NCBI RefSeq assembly: GCF_030815125.1 | Contig: NZ_JAUSWH010000009.1 | Span: 62,001 to 126,000 of the forward strand | Length of the DNA stretch: 64,000 nt | Direction: 5' to 3' | From: Allorhizobium paknamense | GTDB taxonomy: Bacteria > Pseudomonadota > Alphaproteobacteria > Rhizobiales > Rhizobiaceae | Shown: in pieces, positions 17,758 to 26,643 of the stretch | How positions within the stretch are numbered: position 1 is the stretch's first letter | How the letters are laid out: each line of letters begins with the position of its first letter | Notes under the pieces: model-generated | Told to the model about the DNA's origin: nothing | What the model saw: the letters and a program-made list of their open reading frames with translations, nothing else | Databases searched by the model: none | Program-made: the position numbers and the translations under genes

Positions 17758-20064
17758 TTACCCTGCGACGGCTAGCGACATTTCCTGCTTGAGTGACTGA
17801 CCGCGAGAAGCGGCAACGACGGCATCGACGTCCAGGATGAGCGCCACGCGGCCATCACCCAGGATGGTTGCGGCGGCAATGCCCGGAACATGCGTGTAGT
17901 TGGCTTCCAGCGACTTGATGACCACCTGGCGCTGCCCCTGGATGGCATCGACCATCAGAGCGCGCTGGCCGCCACCTTCCGATTCCACCAGCAGCGCCAC
18001 GCCGTCCATCGGGTTGGCCTGGCTGGAGCGGAAGTTCAGAATGCGACCGACATCGACCAGCGGGCAGAAGCTGTTGCGGATCGAGATCAGGCGCTGGTTG
18101 GCGCCGAAGGAGTGAATGTTCTGCGCTTCCGGCTGCAGGGTTTCGACAATCGCCGTCAGCGGTACGACCAGGGTCTGACCGGCAACCGTCACCACCATGC
18201 CATCCAGAACGGCCAGCGTCAGCGGCAGGCTCATGGTGAAGGTCGAGCCCTGACCGGGGCGCGAGCTGATGGAAATGCGGCCGCCCAGCGCCTGGATCGA
18301 GCGCTTGACCACGTCCATGCCGACGCCTCGGCCGGAAATGTCGGAGATCTTGTCCGCCGTCGAGAAGCCCGGCATGAAGATCAGGTTGTCGATTTCCTCG
18401 TCGGACAGGTTGGCGTCCGCCGGGATCAGGTCGTTGTCGATTGCCTTCTGGCGAACCTTCTCGCGGTTGATGCCGGCACCGTCATCCACCAACTCGATCA
18501 CGATACGGCCCGAGCGATGCTTGGCGGTCAGCTTGACCGTGCCTTCCGGGTTCTTGCCGTTGGCGATGCGCTTTTCAGGCGTTTCGATACCGTGGTCCAC
18601 GGCATTGCGGATCATGTGGGTCAGCGGCTCGGCGAGCTTGTCGATAACCGTCTTGTCCACTTCGGTGTTTTCACCTTCCGTGACAAGGCGGATGGACTTG
18701 CCCACCATATCGGCCACTTCGCGGACGATACGCGACATGCGCTGGAAGACCGGCTTGACCGGCTGCGCGCGGATGGCCATCACCGAATCCTGGATCTCGC
18801 GGGTGAGCTGCTGCAGCTCTTCGAGACCCATATTGATAGAAGACGTGCCGTTGGTGTCGTTTTCAATCACGCTCTGGGAGAGCATGGCCTGGTTGATGAC
18901 AAGCTCGCCCACCAGGTTGATCAGGCGATCGACGCGGTCGAGATCGACGCGGATGGTCTGAACGGCCTGGGAGGCCTGGTTCTGCGCGGCTGCGGCGGCA
19001 GCAGCGGCTGCGGCAGCCGCGGGCGATTCCTTTTTCTCGCGGGCGGCAGATGCGGCCATATTGACGACCTTGGTCGCCGTCTCGGCGGCTTCCACGGCAT
19101 CGGCCACGGTGCTGTCACCTGCGTCGCTGTCCTCGTCGGCTTCGGAAACGCCTTCATCGAGAACGGAGAGATCGAAGGGCACCGGCACCATCGGCAGTTC
19201 TTCTGCGTCTTCAGCCGCCTCTTCCTGAACCTTGACCTCAAGGTCGCAGTCCCATTCGGCGAATTCGAAGACGGTGCGCACACCTTCCTCACCCTTTTCG
19301 GAGGTGATGGCGATCTTCCAGGAGAAATAGGCTTCTTCCGGATCGAGGCTGTCGAGCGTCGGAACGCTATCGGTATTGCAGTTGAGGCTCATCTCGCCGA
19401 TGCGGGAGAGGTCGCGCAACAGCAGAGCGGCATCATTGCCCTTGGAATAAAGCTCGCGCCGCGGCTTGAACATGACCTCAAGGGTCGGCGCCACGATAAC
19501 CGGTTCTTCCTCATCGGAAAATTCATCGAAGGAAAATGGAATGGGCTGGAAGCCGCTGTCGTCTGTCGGCGGCGGCGGTGCCGCCGGGGCCTCGGCCTTG
19601 GGGGCCGCCTTGGGCGCGGCGGCCTTTGCTGCCGGCTTTGCCGCAGGCTTGGGCGCGGCGGCCGCCGAAGGCGCAGGCGTCTGACCATTGGCCAGCGCCT
19701 CCAGTTCCTTGACGAGGCCGCTGGAGCGGGACTCGTCGACACTGCCGCCGTCGCGGGCGGCATTGGTCAGGTCCGCCAGCACGTCGGCAGAGCGGAGCAT
19801 GACCTTCAGAACATCCTGCGTGGGTTCGAGCTTGTTCGAACGCACGCAATCGAGAGTGGTCTCGAAGACATGTGCGAAGGAAACCAGGTCATCGAGACCG
19901 AATGCGCCCGCGCCGCCCTTGATGGAATGAACAGCTCGGAAAACGGCGTTGACCGTCTCCGGATCGCGATCTCCATCATTCATTTTGAGAAGACCGGATT
20001 CCAGTTCCGCGAGTTGCTCCTCGCATTCCTGGAAGAAGATCTCTTTGATTTCGTTCATATCCAT
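17758..20064 (-). CDS. cheA: Chemotaxis histidine kinase CheA
   Basis: Central kinase of the chemotaxis pathway. The 768 residues divide into P1 with phospho-H46 ([14 protein letters not shown]), an Ala/Pro/Lys-rich linker (about 130-170), a P2-like region (about 185-300) that would dock CheY/CheB, a second low-complexity linker with an alanine run of 13 (about 350-365), P3 dimerisation (about 375-435), P4 ATPase with N box [11 protein letters not shown]1 LVDDGAG, F box MPGFST and G2 GRGVGMDV (about 470-600), and a C-terminal P5 CheW-like domain. The long linkers agree with other rhizobial CheA proteins. It is 16 bp downstream of cheY1. Confidence 0.96.
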   Translation of the reverse strand: MDMNEIKEIFFQECEEQLAELESGLLKMNDGDRDPETVNAVFRAVHSIKGGAGAFGLDDLVSFAHVFETTLDCVRSNKLEPTQDVLKVMLRSADVLADLTNAARDGGSVDESRSSGLVKELEALANGQTPAPSAAAAPKPAAKPAAKAAAPKAAPKAEAPAAPPPPTDDSGFQPIPFSFDEFSDEEEPVIVAPTLEVMFKPRRELYSKGNDAALLLRDLSRIGEMSLNCNTDSVPTLDSLDPEEAYFSWKIAITSEKGEEGVRTVFEFAEWDCDLEVKVQEEAAEDAEELPMVPVPFDLSVLDEGVSEADEDSDAGDSTVADAVEAAETATKVVNMAASAAREKKESPAAAAAAAAAAAAQNQASQAVQTIRVDLDRVDRLINLVGELVINQAMLSQSVIENDTNGTSSINMGLEELQQLTREIQDSVMAIRAQPVKPVFQRMSRIVREVADMVGKSIRLVTEGENTEVDKTVIDKLAEPLTHMIRNAVDHGIETPEKRIANGKNPEGTVKLTAKHRSGRIVIELVDDGAGINREKVRQKAIDNDLIPADANLSDEEIDNLIFMPGFSTADKISDISGRGVGMDVVKRSIQALGGRISISSRPGQGSTFTMSLPLTLAVLDGMVVTVAGQTLVVPLTAIVETLQPEAQNIHSFGANQRLISIRNSFCPLVDVGRILNFRSSQANPMDGVALLVESEGGGQRALMVDAIQGQRQVVIKSLEANYTHVPGIAAATILGDGRVALILDVDAVVAASRGQSLKQEMSLAVAG

Positions 20065-20080
20065 CGCGGGAAACCTTGCT

Positions 20081-20446
20081 TTAGGCGGTTACACGTTCGA
20101 TTGCGTCGATCAGCTTGGTCGGATCGAAGGGCTTGACGATCCAGCCGGTCGCACCGGCCTGGCGGGCGCGGTTCTTCTTCTCGGCATCGCTTTCCGTGGT
20201 GAGAACGAGGATCGGAACGGCCCGATATTTCTCGTTCTTGCGAACGCCTTCGATGAAGCCGAAGCCATCGAGACGCGGCATATTGATATCCGTGACGATG
20301 ACGTCCGGATTGCACTCTTCCAGAACTTCAAGTCCCTCGACGCCATCCTCTGCCTGGATGGTTTCGAACCCTGCATTGTTCAGGGTGACGAGGAGCATGT
20401 TCCGGATCGTCCGGGAATCATCCACCGTCAGTACTTTTTTCTTCAT
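20081..20446 (-). CDS. cheY1: Chemotaxis response regulator CheY1
   Basis: Receiver-only protein of 121 residues with the acidic pocket D9-D10, phospho-site D53 in VIVTDINMPRLDG, Thr in ILVLTTES and Lys in WIVKPFD. By operon position it matches CheY1 of Sinorhizobium, described as a phosphate sink that takes phosphate back from CheY2-P through CheA. The start overlaps the stop of cheS by 4 bp, which pairs it with that protein. Confidence 0.93.
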   Translation of the reverse strand: MKKKVLTVDDSRTIRNMLLVTLNNAGFETIQAEDGVEGLEVLEECNPDVIVTDINMPRLDGFGFIEGVRKNEKYRAVPILVLTTESDAEKKNRARQAGATGWIVKPFDPTKLIDAIERVTA

Positions 20447-20742
20447 TGCCCAATCTCCTTCGCGATCAGTTGATCGTTGTTCAAGCCCAAGAGCTGCAGA
20501 GTTTTTGTAAAAGCTTCAGACGCCTTGGTAATGGAAAACGCATGCTTGTCCTCTTCCCAGGTCTTCTGTCCGGACACCAGCACCTGGGCGCACAGGGCAC
20601 CCATGCGCTCCACCCCGGATGCATCGATCTCCACCGCACCGCCCCTCAACCCCAGAAGCTTGTCCTTGAGGGCGGAAGCTTCATTCAAGTCCAGAACCGA
20701 AGGCAGCTTCAGCTCCTTCGATGCACCCTTCTTGCCAGCCAT
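20443..20742 (-). CDS. cheS: STAS-domain chemotaxis protein CheS
   Basis: A 99-residue STAS-domain protein at the position of cheS (old orf2) in the rhizobial che operon. CheS of Sinorhizobium binds CheA and speeds dephosphorylation of CheY1. The STAS core is visible as LKLPSVLDLNEASALKDKL (about 11-29) and AVEIDASGVERMGALCAQVL (about 36-55). In anti-sigma antagonists the equivalent loop holds a phosphorylated Ser; here a Ser is present in DASGVE, but whether it is at the equivalent site is unclear. It is coupled to cheY1 by a 4-bp overlap. Confidence 0.85.
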   Translation of the reverse strand: MAGKKGASKELKLPSVLDLNEASALKDKLLGLRGGAVEIDASGVERMGALCAQVLVSGQKTWEEDKHAFSITKASEAFTKTLQLLGLNNDQLIAKEIGQ

Positions 20743-20872
20743 CGCTCATTCCTTACGTTGCCGTTGTCTCACCCCTACCGCGCGTCGGTTAAAAACCCGT
20801 CTTTGCGGGCTCCGAAGGCGGAAAATTGCAGCACCCAAGCCCTGTTGTATAAGAGCTTGGTAAATAAACCGC

Positions 20873-22498
20873 TCACGCCGAGAGCCCTTCCATGCGAATC
20901 GGGAACAGAAAATCGGTATTTTTTTCGGTTTCGAAGGCAATCAGCGGGGCTGAGGGCGCCTCCACAGGCGCCACCGGCGCATAACTGGGTCTCTCCTGCC
21001 GATAGGCCCGTTCGATCCGGAACTGTCGGACCGTCTTTCCGAGTTCGAGAATGACGGTGTGAAGATCGCCCCCCTGCTCCTCGGCAGCGTGGGCAAGACT
21101 GGCCGCCCCCTCCACATCGCGTCCGCAGGCGGCAATATCGCCCGCCAGCGCCGTCAGTTCGCCCGCCTGACGTCCGGTCTCCCCCGCAAGATGGGAAACG
21201 ACGTCATTAATGCCGGAGACCTGGGAAACGATGGCGGAGATGGCATCCTGTGTCCGGTTGACCATCTGCACGCCCGCATCCACCTGATCCTTGGTGGTGG
21301 CCACCAGCGCCTTGATCTGGCGGGCGGATTCGGCCGAGCGCTGCGCCAGCGCCCGCACTTCCTGGGCCACGACGGCAAAACCGCGACCGGAATCACCGGC
21401 GCGCGCCGCCTCGATACCGGCATTGAGCGCCAGAAGATTGGTCTGGAAGGCAATCTCGTCGATGGAGCCGATGATCTTGCCGATTTCCTCGGCGGACGCC
21501 TCGATATCGGCCATGGCATTCATGGCCTTGCCGGCGATTTCGCCGCTTTCCTCCACAGCCCTGGCCGTTCTGGCGACCTGGGCTTCGGTATCGCGGGAGC
21601 GGCTGGCGCTGCCCTTCAGATCGTCCGCCGCCTTGCGCAGGGCCTCACCGCTGACCGACAGGCGGGATGTCAGCGCAGTTGCGCGCTCGCTGAAGCGCCC
21701 GGCATCCTCGCCGAGTGCCGCACTGGCTGCCTCGGCGGTTTCACGATAACCATCCGCAGCGGAAAGGGCCGCGCAGATGCTGTCCATGGCGGCATTGAAG
21801 GTGGTGACGAGATCGCGATAGTCCTCTGGCACTTCGGTTTCGAGGCGGCAGGACAGATCACCCTCCGCAAGCGACTGGAAGGCATCGCGAAACAGCGCAT
21901 TCACCTGTTCCCGCTCGCTACGCCGGGTCTCGGCCACATCCTTATGATGCTTGACGCGCAATTCATTGAAGCGGAGCGATACCGCGATCTCCACATCCAC
22001 CATGACGAGGCGGATGAGGGCCGCGACGAGGCCCTTCAATTCCTGAAGACGCTTCTTGCTGGACGGGAAAAAGCCGCGCCCCGCCAGATCGCCCATCACC
22101 GCCGTCACCAACCGTTCCAGCACCAGGCCATGGCCGGCGATATGCCAGCGCGGATCGAGCCCCATGCGGCTCTGGGTGTCGGAGAGCAGCTTGACGCGTT
22201 CGGCATAGAGCCCATCGAAACGCGCATCCGTCATCACCTCCCAATGGGAGGCGTAAAGATCCTGAAGGCGATCCAATTGCCGATCGCCTGAAAATTGCCG
22301 CGCGGCGGCAGGCGTGTTCTGCAAGCGGCGAAAAAACTCGCGAATGCCCTCCTGAGCACCCGGCTCGAGCTTCAGGCGATGCTGGCGGATCAGCGCGCAG
22401 ATCTCCTGATCGAGGCCCGAAAAATTCAACCTGTCACGCAAGCTGCCCGTTTGCGATGCGCTTGCCTTGTCTGTTTCGCTCTGCTGCACCACTGCCAT
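20873..22498 (-). CDS. Soluble globin-coupled chemoreceptor (IcpA-like)
   Basis: First gene of the che operon. No membrane segment is seen, so this is a cytoplasmic receptor, as IcpA of Sinorhizobium. Residues about 25-180 resemble the globin sensor domain of HemAT-type proteins: [21 protein letters not shown] lines up with the proximal-helix block of Bacillus HemAT ([20 protein letters not shown]), but Gln109 stands where HemAT has the heme ligand His123. A HAMP-like or coiled segment follows, then the signalling domain with the hairpin tip [23 protein letters not shown]. No CheR-docking pentapeptide is seen at the end ([10 protein letters not shown]). The start is uncertain: ATG at 22498 is chosen; the frame extends to 22600. 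Confidence 0.85.
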   Translation of the reverse strand: MAVVQQSETDKASASQTGSLRDRLNFSGLDQEICALIRQHRLKLEPGAQEGIREFFRRLQNTPAAARQFSGDRQLDRLQDLYASHWEVMTDARFDGLYAERVKLLSDTQSRMGLDPRWHIAGHGLVLERLVTAVMGDLAGRGFFPSSKKRLQELKGLVAALIRLVMVDVEIAVSLRFNELRVKHHKDVAETRRSEREQVNALFRDAFQSLAEGDLSCRLETEVPEDYRDLVTTFNAAMDSICAALSAADGYRETAEAASAALGEDAGRFSERATALTSRLSVSGEALRKAADDLKGSASRSRDTEAQVARTARAVEESGEIAGKAMNAMADIEASAEEIGKIIGSIDEIAFQTNLLALNAGIEAARAGDSGRGFAVVAQEVRALAQRSAESARQIKALVATTKDQVDAGVQMVNRTQDAISAIVSQVSGINDVVSHLAGETGRQAGELTALAGDIAACGRDVEGAASLAHAAEEQGGDLHTVILELGKTVRQFRIERAYRQERPSYAPVAPVEAPSAPLIAFETEKNTDFLFPIRMEGLSA

Positions 22499-22967
22499 CC
22501 CCGCAAGATCGGCGCTGAGGCCGGAACCCCCACAAAGGCTCGGGGCTGCCGATCTCGGCCACCCGCTGCCCGCCACGGACATTTTCTGGATACGGTGCAA
22601 ACCGAGGACATTTTTGCCCCTATCCGAAAAACGTCAGTCTCATCTCGATCGATAAAGAAGATACCGGAGTAAAACCGGCACGGAGGGATGGCGTCATGCC
22701 GGGCAGATCGTTTGATCCGCTCCTACGTCCTGCACTGGCAACGCGCTGCGACTTGTTCGACACACCGTTCAAGACTTTCGCGGTTACCGTAAACTTTTTA
22801 TGGTTAATTTATTAATCCCGAGTTAATACTCTTTAAGGAATTTGACCAGCATGTGTCACAGCAGCTTTCTTTTTAGAAAACAAGCAAAGCGCATGCATCC
22901 TCCAGTCTCGGGCAAGCTTTCTCTGCCTTAGTTTTTCAAGGCCAAGGTGGCCTTTGAGGAGTGAACA
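22499..22967. promoter_or_regulatory. Divergent control region of the che operon
   Basis: About 470 bp without a convincing gene between the che receptor gene (leftward) and the small ORF at 22968 (rightward). It is AT-rich around 22790-22880 and holds a CtrA-type box at 22812-22826. No terminator-like structure was seen. Promoters for both directions are expected here, but no confident -35/-10 pair could be named. Confidence 0.5.
22812..22826. promoter_or_regulatory. CtrA-type binding site
   Basis: TTAATCCCGAGTTAA is an exact TTAA-N7-TTAA match to the full binding site of the cell-cycle regulator CtrA. A further TTAA half site lies just before it (22804) and another after it (22833). It is about 310 bp upstream of the che receptor gene and 145 bp upstream of the small ORF at 22968. 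Confidence 0.55.
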
Positions 22968-23075
22968 ATGATTGTTCTTGGGCTTGGCGCCGCCATCATT
23001 GCCGTTTGCACGATCGCAGCCGTTTCGATCTTGAATCGGATCAAGGCTGAGGGACCTTTTCTCCCTACTTTTTGA
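22968..23075 (+). CDS. Possible 35-residue single-span membrane peptide
   Basis: Too short for standard gene calls, but GAGGAG at 22956-22961 is a near-ideal ribosome binding site six bases before ATG. The product begins MIVLGLGAAIIAVCTIAAV and continues SILNRIKAEGPFLPTF: one hydrophobic helix of about 20 residues followed by a short basic-then-aromatic tail. This is the shape of a small inner-membrane protein. It lies between the che operon and dxr, downstream of a CtrA-type box. No homologue is recalled; coding status is inferred only from the ribosome site, the hydrophobic pattern and the clean stop. Confidence 0.45.
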   Translation: MIVLGLGAAIIAVCTIAAVSILNRIKAEGPFLPTF

Positions 23076-23136
23076 GGGGAGATGAGTTGATCCTCGCGCA
23101 GCCAATTGCCCGCACGCCCCATCCCTGGAGTATTTC

Positions 23137-23291
23137 CATGCTCCATAGAAGCGTGGAAACACTTTAGCTCTTTGTTTTCACGTGTTTCCGGACGGAAAAC
23201 CGGCTTCCACTTTTCCTGGAAACACTCTGGCTCTTTGTTTCTGCGTATTTCCGGACGGAAAACCGGCTTCCACTTTTCCTGGAAACACTCT
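23137..23291 (+). repeat. Family B palindromic repeat, two full copies plus a partial one in tandem
   Basis: Two copies (23169-23228 and 23231-23291) of CTCTTTGTTTT-CGTxTTTCCGGACGG-AAAACCGGCTTCCACTTTTCC-TGGAAACACTCT follow each other directly, preceded by a fragment ending GGAAACACTTTAG. Each unit can fold through TTTCC...GGAAA and CCGG palindromes. Single copies recur at 26939, 27153, 34324, 58986 and 61826. It fills most of the space before dxr. Confidence 0.8.
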
Positions 23292-23359
23292 AGTAGAGGC
23301 TGGGTATCAAGCCTTCCGGCTGTCCGGCGGGCGCGTTAACACCTCTGCCGGATCGTTGC

Positions 23360-24550
23360 ATGAGCATGGCCAAAGCCAATCCACGCCGCCTGACTATTCT
23401 TGGGTCCACGGGATCGATCGGCGTCAACACGCTGGATGTCATCCGCCAACTGGGCGGCAGCGATCGTTATGAGATCATGGCGATCACCGGCCAAGCCAAT
23501 ATTCGGCTTTTGGCCGAGCAGGCCAAGGCCTGCCGCGCGCAACTGGCCGTCACCGCCGACCCCTCTCTTTATAATGCCCTGAAGGATGCTCTTGCCGGAA
23601 GCGGCATTGCCGTTGCCGCCGGCGAAAGCGGACTTCAGGAAGCAGCCGAGGCCGAAGCGGATTGGGTCATGGCCGCCATTGCCGGCACGGCAGGTCTGGC
23701 GCCGACACTGGCCGCTGCCCGGCGCGGCGCAGATATCGCGCTTGCCAATAAGGAATGTCTGGTGTCAGCCGGTGCTCTTTTCATGGAGACCATCGATCGG
23801 GCTGGCGGGCGGCTGTTGCCGGTGGATAGCGAACATTCGGCCATTTTCCAATGCCTGACCGGCGATCACCGCGCCGCATTGGAGCGGATCGTGCTCACGG
23901 CATCAGGCGGCCCTTTCCGCACCTTCAGCCGTGCCGAAATGGCGGATGTCACTGTCGAGACGGCCCGCAGCCATCCGAACTGGTCCATGGGCCTGAAGGT
24001 CTCGATCGGCAGCGCCTCGATGTTCAACAAGGCGCTGGAGATGATCGAGGCTAAGCATCTCTTTCATTTGCGGCCGGATCAGGTGGAAGTCATCATCCAC
24101 CCGCAATCCATCGTGCATTCCATGGTGGGCTATAGCGATGGGTCGGTGATGGCGCAGCTTGGCGTGCCCGACATGCGCACCGCCATTGCCTATGCGCTGA
24201 CCTATCCGGAGCGCGGGCAACTGGATGTCGAGCGGCTGGATTTTACCAAACTGGCGCGGCTCGATTTCGAAGCGCCGGACGAATCACGTTTTCCAGCCCT
24301 TCGGCTGGCACGCACCGCATTGGAACGGGGCGGACTGCAGGCCGCCGTGCTGAATGCTGCGGAGGAAACGGCGTTTCACGCCTTCGTGGAGGGGCGTATC
24401 GGCTTTCTCTCCATGGCGGAGATCGTGGAAGAGGTCATGGACGCGCTTCAGACCTTCGAAAACACTCAGGGGCTGGACGCTGTCCTGGCTGCCGATGCGC
24501 AAGCGCGCCGCCAAGCCCGGGTCATCATCGAAAAAGCCGCCGCTGCCTGA
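23360..24550 (+). CDS. dxr: 1-deoxy-D-xylulose 5-phosphate reductoisomerase
   Basis: Second enzyme of the MEP isoprenoid pathway; rearranges and reduces DXP to 2-C-methyl-D-erythritol 4-phosphate with NADPH and a divalent metal. In 396 residues: NADPH motif LTILGSTGSIGVNTLDV (about 11-27), the metal-site block LPVDSEHSAIFQ (about 153-164), ASGGPFR and the substrate loop GSASMFNKALEMIEAKHLF (about 216-234), then the C-terminal helical domain. Length is standard. An ATG two codons downstream is also possible. The gene stands alone, with repeats on both sides, and is convergent with hemA. Confidence 0.95.
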   Translation: MSMAKANPRRLTILGSTGSIGVNTLDVIRQLGGSDRYEIMAITGQANIRLLAEQAKACRAQLAVTADPSLYNALKDALAGSGIAVAAGESGLQEAAEAEADWVMAAIAGTAGLAPTLAAARRGADIALANKECLVSAGALFMETIDRAGGRLLPVDSEHSAIFQCLTGDHRAALERIVLTASGGPFRTFSRAEMADVTVETARSHPNWSMGLKVSIGSASMFNKALEMIEAKHLFHLRPDQVEVIIHPQSIVHSMVGYSDGSVMAQLGVPDMRTAIAYALTYPERGQLDVERLDFTKLARLDFEAPDESRFPALRLARTALERGGLQAAVLNAAEETAFHAFVEGRIGFLSMAEIVEEVMDALQTFENTQGLDAVLAADAQARRQARVIIEKAAAA

Positions 24551-24559
24551 AATGTTATC

Positions 24560-24624
24560 GTGTTTCCGGACCGAAACACCGACAACGCCGTGCATTTGAG
24601 AAAACACACGGCGCAGTAAATGCA
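24560..24624. repeat. Truncated family B and family A repeat fragments
   Basis: GTGTTTCCGGACCGAAACAC (a short palindrome like the core of family B) is followed by ACGCCGTGCATTTGAGAAAACACACGG-type arms (24584-24613) and GCGCAGTAAATGCA, a decayed copy of the second hairpin of family A. It lies between the convergent ends of dxr and hemA, where it could act as a bidirectional terminator. Confidence 0.55.
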
Positions 24625-24658
24625 CCCGCGCTTCGACAGATCGGAATAGAGATAAAGC

Positions 24659-25873
24659 TCAGGCCACCGCGCGGGCCAGGGCACAGCGCGACCACAATTG
24701 ATGCAGCGCCCCGACCAGATGCTCCAGATCCGCATCGGAATGCAGCGGCGTCGGCGTGATACGCAAACGTTCGGTCTTTTTCGGCACCGTGGGATAGTTG
24801 ATCGGCTGGACGTAGATGTTGAAATTGTCCAGCAGGATATCGGAAATCCACTTGCACTTGGCAGCGTCGCCCACCATCACCGGCACGATATGGCTGGGAT
24901 TGGGCATATGCGGAATGCCGCTCGCATCCAGCATGGACCGCAGGCGACGCACACGCTCCTGATGAGCGAAACGCTCCAGCTGGCTGGACTTTAAATGGCG
25001 GATCGAAGCGATGGCGCCTGCGGCCAGCGACGGCGGCAGCGCTGTGGTGAAAATGAAGCCGGAGGCAAAGGAGCGGATGAAATCGCACAGCGCGTTGGAG
25101 GCCGCGATATAGCCACCCATGACACCGAAAGCCTTGCCGAGCGTGCCTTCAATAATGGTCAGGCGGTCCATCAAGCCTTCGCGTTCGGCAACACCGCCGC
25201 CACGCGGGCCATACATGCCCACCGCATGCACTTCATCAAGATAGGTCATGGCGCCAAAGCGATCGGCAAGATCACAGATCTCCTTGATCGGCGCGATATC
25301 GCCATCCATGGAATAGACGGATTCAAAGGCAATCAGCTTCGGCGCCTTCGGATCGGCTGCAGCAAGCTTGGCTTCGAGATCTTTCAGATCGTTATGCTTC
25401 CAGATGACTTTTTCGCAGCGGCCATAGCGAATGCCTTCAATCATCGAAGCGTGATTGAGCGCATCGGAAAAAATGATCAAACCGGGAATTTTCTGGCCAA
25501 GCGTGCCGAGCGTCGCCCAGTTGGAAATATAGCCGGAAGTGAAGATCAGCGCCGATTCCTTACCATGCAGATCGGCGAGTTCCTGCTCCAGCAGGACGTG
25601 GTAGTGATTGGTGCCGGAGATATTGCGGGTGCCTCCAGCACCCGCGCCACAGTGATCGATGGCTTCTTTCATGGCCGCGATCACGGACGGGTTCTGGCCC
25701 ATGCCGAGATAGTCGTTGGAACACCAGACCGTCACATCATGGGAGCCGGCTTCGGTGTAGCGCGTGGCGCGGGGAAACTGGCCCTGCTGGCGTTCCAGAT
25801 CGGCGAACACCCGGTAGCGGCCCTCTTCATGCAGACCACCCAGTTCGCTCTTGAAAAACGCCTCGAAATCCAT
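24659..25873 (-). CDS. hemA: 5-aminolevulinate synthase
   Basis: PLP enzyme that condenses glycine and succinyl-CoA to 5-aminolevulinate, the C4 entry to heme typical of alphaproteobacteria. The 404-residue protein shows [12 protein letters not shown] (51-62), [13 protein letters not shown] (76-88), [13 protein letters not shown] (211-223) and the cofactor lysine K247 in [13 protein letters not shown], one residue from the position reported for the Rhodobacter enzyme. Length fits the family. It is monocistronic in appearance. About 770 bp of non-coding DNA lies upstream, with several long hairpins and an FNR/FixK box, pointing to oxygen control. Confidence 0.96.
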   Translation of the reverse strand: MDFEAFFKSELGGLHEEGRYRVFADLERQQGQFPRATRYTEAGSHDVTVWCSNDYLGMGQNPSVIAAMKEAIDHCGAGAGGTRNISGTNHYHVLLEQELADLHGKESALIFTSGYISNWATLGTLGQKIPGLIIFSDALNHASMIEGIRYGRCEKVIWKHNDLKDLEAKLAAADPKAPKLIAFESVYSMDGDIAPIKEICDLADRFGAMTYLDEVHAVGMYGPRGGGVAEREGLMDRLTIIEGTLGKAFGVMGGYIAASNALCDFIRSFASGFIFTTALPPSLAAGAIASIRHLKSSQLERFAHQERVRRLRSMLDASGIPHMPNPSHIVPVMVGDAAKCKWISDILLDNFNIYVQPINYPTVPKKTERLRITPTPLHSDADLEHLVGALHQLWSRCALARAVA

Positions 25874-25992
25874 TGCGCTTGCTCCAATCTTCTCAACACT
25901 CTTTTGAGTGTGTTCCGGGCTGCGGTCAACCCTGTTTTATATAGTCATTCTAAACTGCGACAAATGGCGCGAGCCCCCGCGACCTCTTCTTC

Positions 25993-26042
25993 CTGCCGCA
26001 TGAATAGGCAAATCGGACAGGATTTGCCCATTCATGCGGCAG
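25993..26042. repeat. Long hairpin upstream of hemA
   Basis: CTGCCGCATGAAT-A-GGCAAATC (25993-26014) pairs with GATTTGCC-C-ATTCATGCGGCAG (26021-26042): a 22-bp stem with one mismatch and a 6-base loop, about 120 bp upstream of the hemA start. Followed leftwards by AAGAAGAGG, it has no T-run for a classical terminator. Confidence 0.7.
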
Positions 26043-26079
26043 AAAACGGAAAACACCGCCTGATCCTGTAAAACCGGCT

Positions 26080-26157
26080 CTAGTGGTTTGATTGTGACAT
26101 TTGCACCCCTGTGCAGCACCCCTCGAGAGCAAATGTCACAATCATGAAAACCACTAG
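26080..26157. repeat. CTAG-bounded palindromic repeat (family D), copy 1
   Basis: Begins CTAGTGGTTT and ends CCACTAG with inner arms TGATTGTGACATTTGC and GCAAATGTCACAATCA. The centre contains CCCCTCGAGAGC. Almost the whole 78 bp can form one hairpin. Confidence 0.75.
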
Positions 26158-26170
26158 CAACCTTATGATT

Positions 26171-26249
26171 CTAGTGGAATTTTCGAATTTGACATTTGAT
26201 CCTCGAGATCACCGCAAATGGGTATCAAATGTCAAATTCATTCCACTAG
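26171..26249. repeat. CTAG-bounded palindromic repeat (family D), copy 2
   Basis: Begins CTAGTGGAAT and ends ATTCCACTAG with inner arms GAATTTGACATTTGAT and ATCAAATGTCAAATTC. The centre has ATCCTCGAGATC. It lies 13 bp from copy 1; the ends and centre are conserved while the arms differ but remain self-complementary. Confidence 0.75.
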
Positions 26250-26337
26250 CCTCCGGTCCGGTCTTGCAGGCTTGTCCGGGAGACATCCATGCGTGCTTTC
26301 CGCCTATCCTCTCTAGACCCGATCATCCTCGCCAATC

Positions 26338-26351
26338 TTGATCTGAATCAA
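26338..26351 (-). promoter_or_regulatory. FNR/FixK-type box upstream of hemA
   Basis: TTGATCTGAATCAA is a perfect TTGAT-N4-ATCAA anaerobox, the site of FNR, FnrN and FixK proteins. Leftwards, TCTAGA at 26317-26312 is centred 30 bp away, the distance expected between an activator at -41.5 and a -10 element. That would start a hemA transcript near 26303 with a leader of about 430 nt. No comparable -10 is seen in the rightward direction. Confidence 0.65.
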
Positions 26352-26643
26352 GTTCCAACGGAATGATCACTTCGACCCACCCTCTCCTGGACAGCCCAAT
26401 TGATCCCGCCTTCATCAGAAGTCTCTAATCAACATCTGAAGACTGCGTTAAAAATCAGCAGCCGAACAGTGGACTTTCCTTAAGTGAACGATATTTTGCC
26501 ACCATGCCGCCCTTCTCGGACAGTACGTCACGGGCAGCCTTGGAGGGGCAATTCATCCTGCAGCATCCTGAAAACCGGGGTGCCGAAGGGGAGTGTGGGG
26601 CTCCTGCGGCTGAAAAAATACGGATTACAAGGTGGAGAAAACC

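Larger units (their letters stand above)
25874..26643. promoter_or_regulatory. hemA leader and intergenic control region
   Basis: About 770 bp without a supported gene between hemA (leftward) and the lipoprotein gene (rightward). Listed separately are a hairpin at 25993-26042, two CTAG-bounded hairpins at 26080-26157 and 26171-26249, and an FNR/FixK box at 26338-26351. From 26352 to 26643 nothing was recognised apart from the ribosome site of the lipoprotein gene. Confidence 0.6.

Noticed and set aside
17890-20136. A 748-codon open frame antisense to cheA
   Set aside because: It mirrors cheA and shows the same His/Arg/Asp-rich composition as other antisense frames in this GC-rich sequence.
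22812-22840. Reading the TTAA-rich stretch as a replication origin or DnaA cluster
   Set aside because: No DnaA boxes (TTATCCACA-like) were found nearby and the gene context is motility, not replication.
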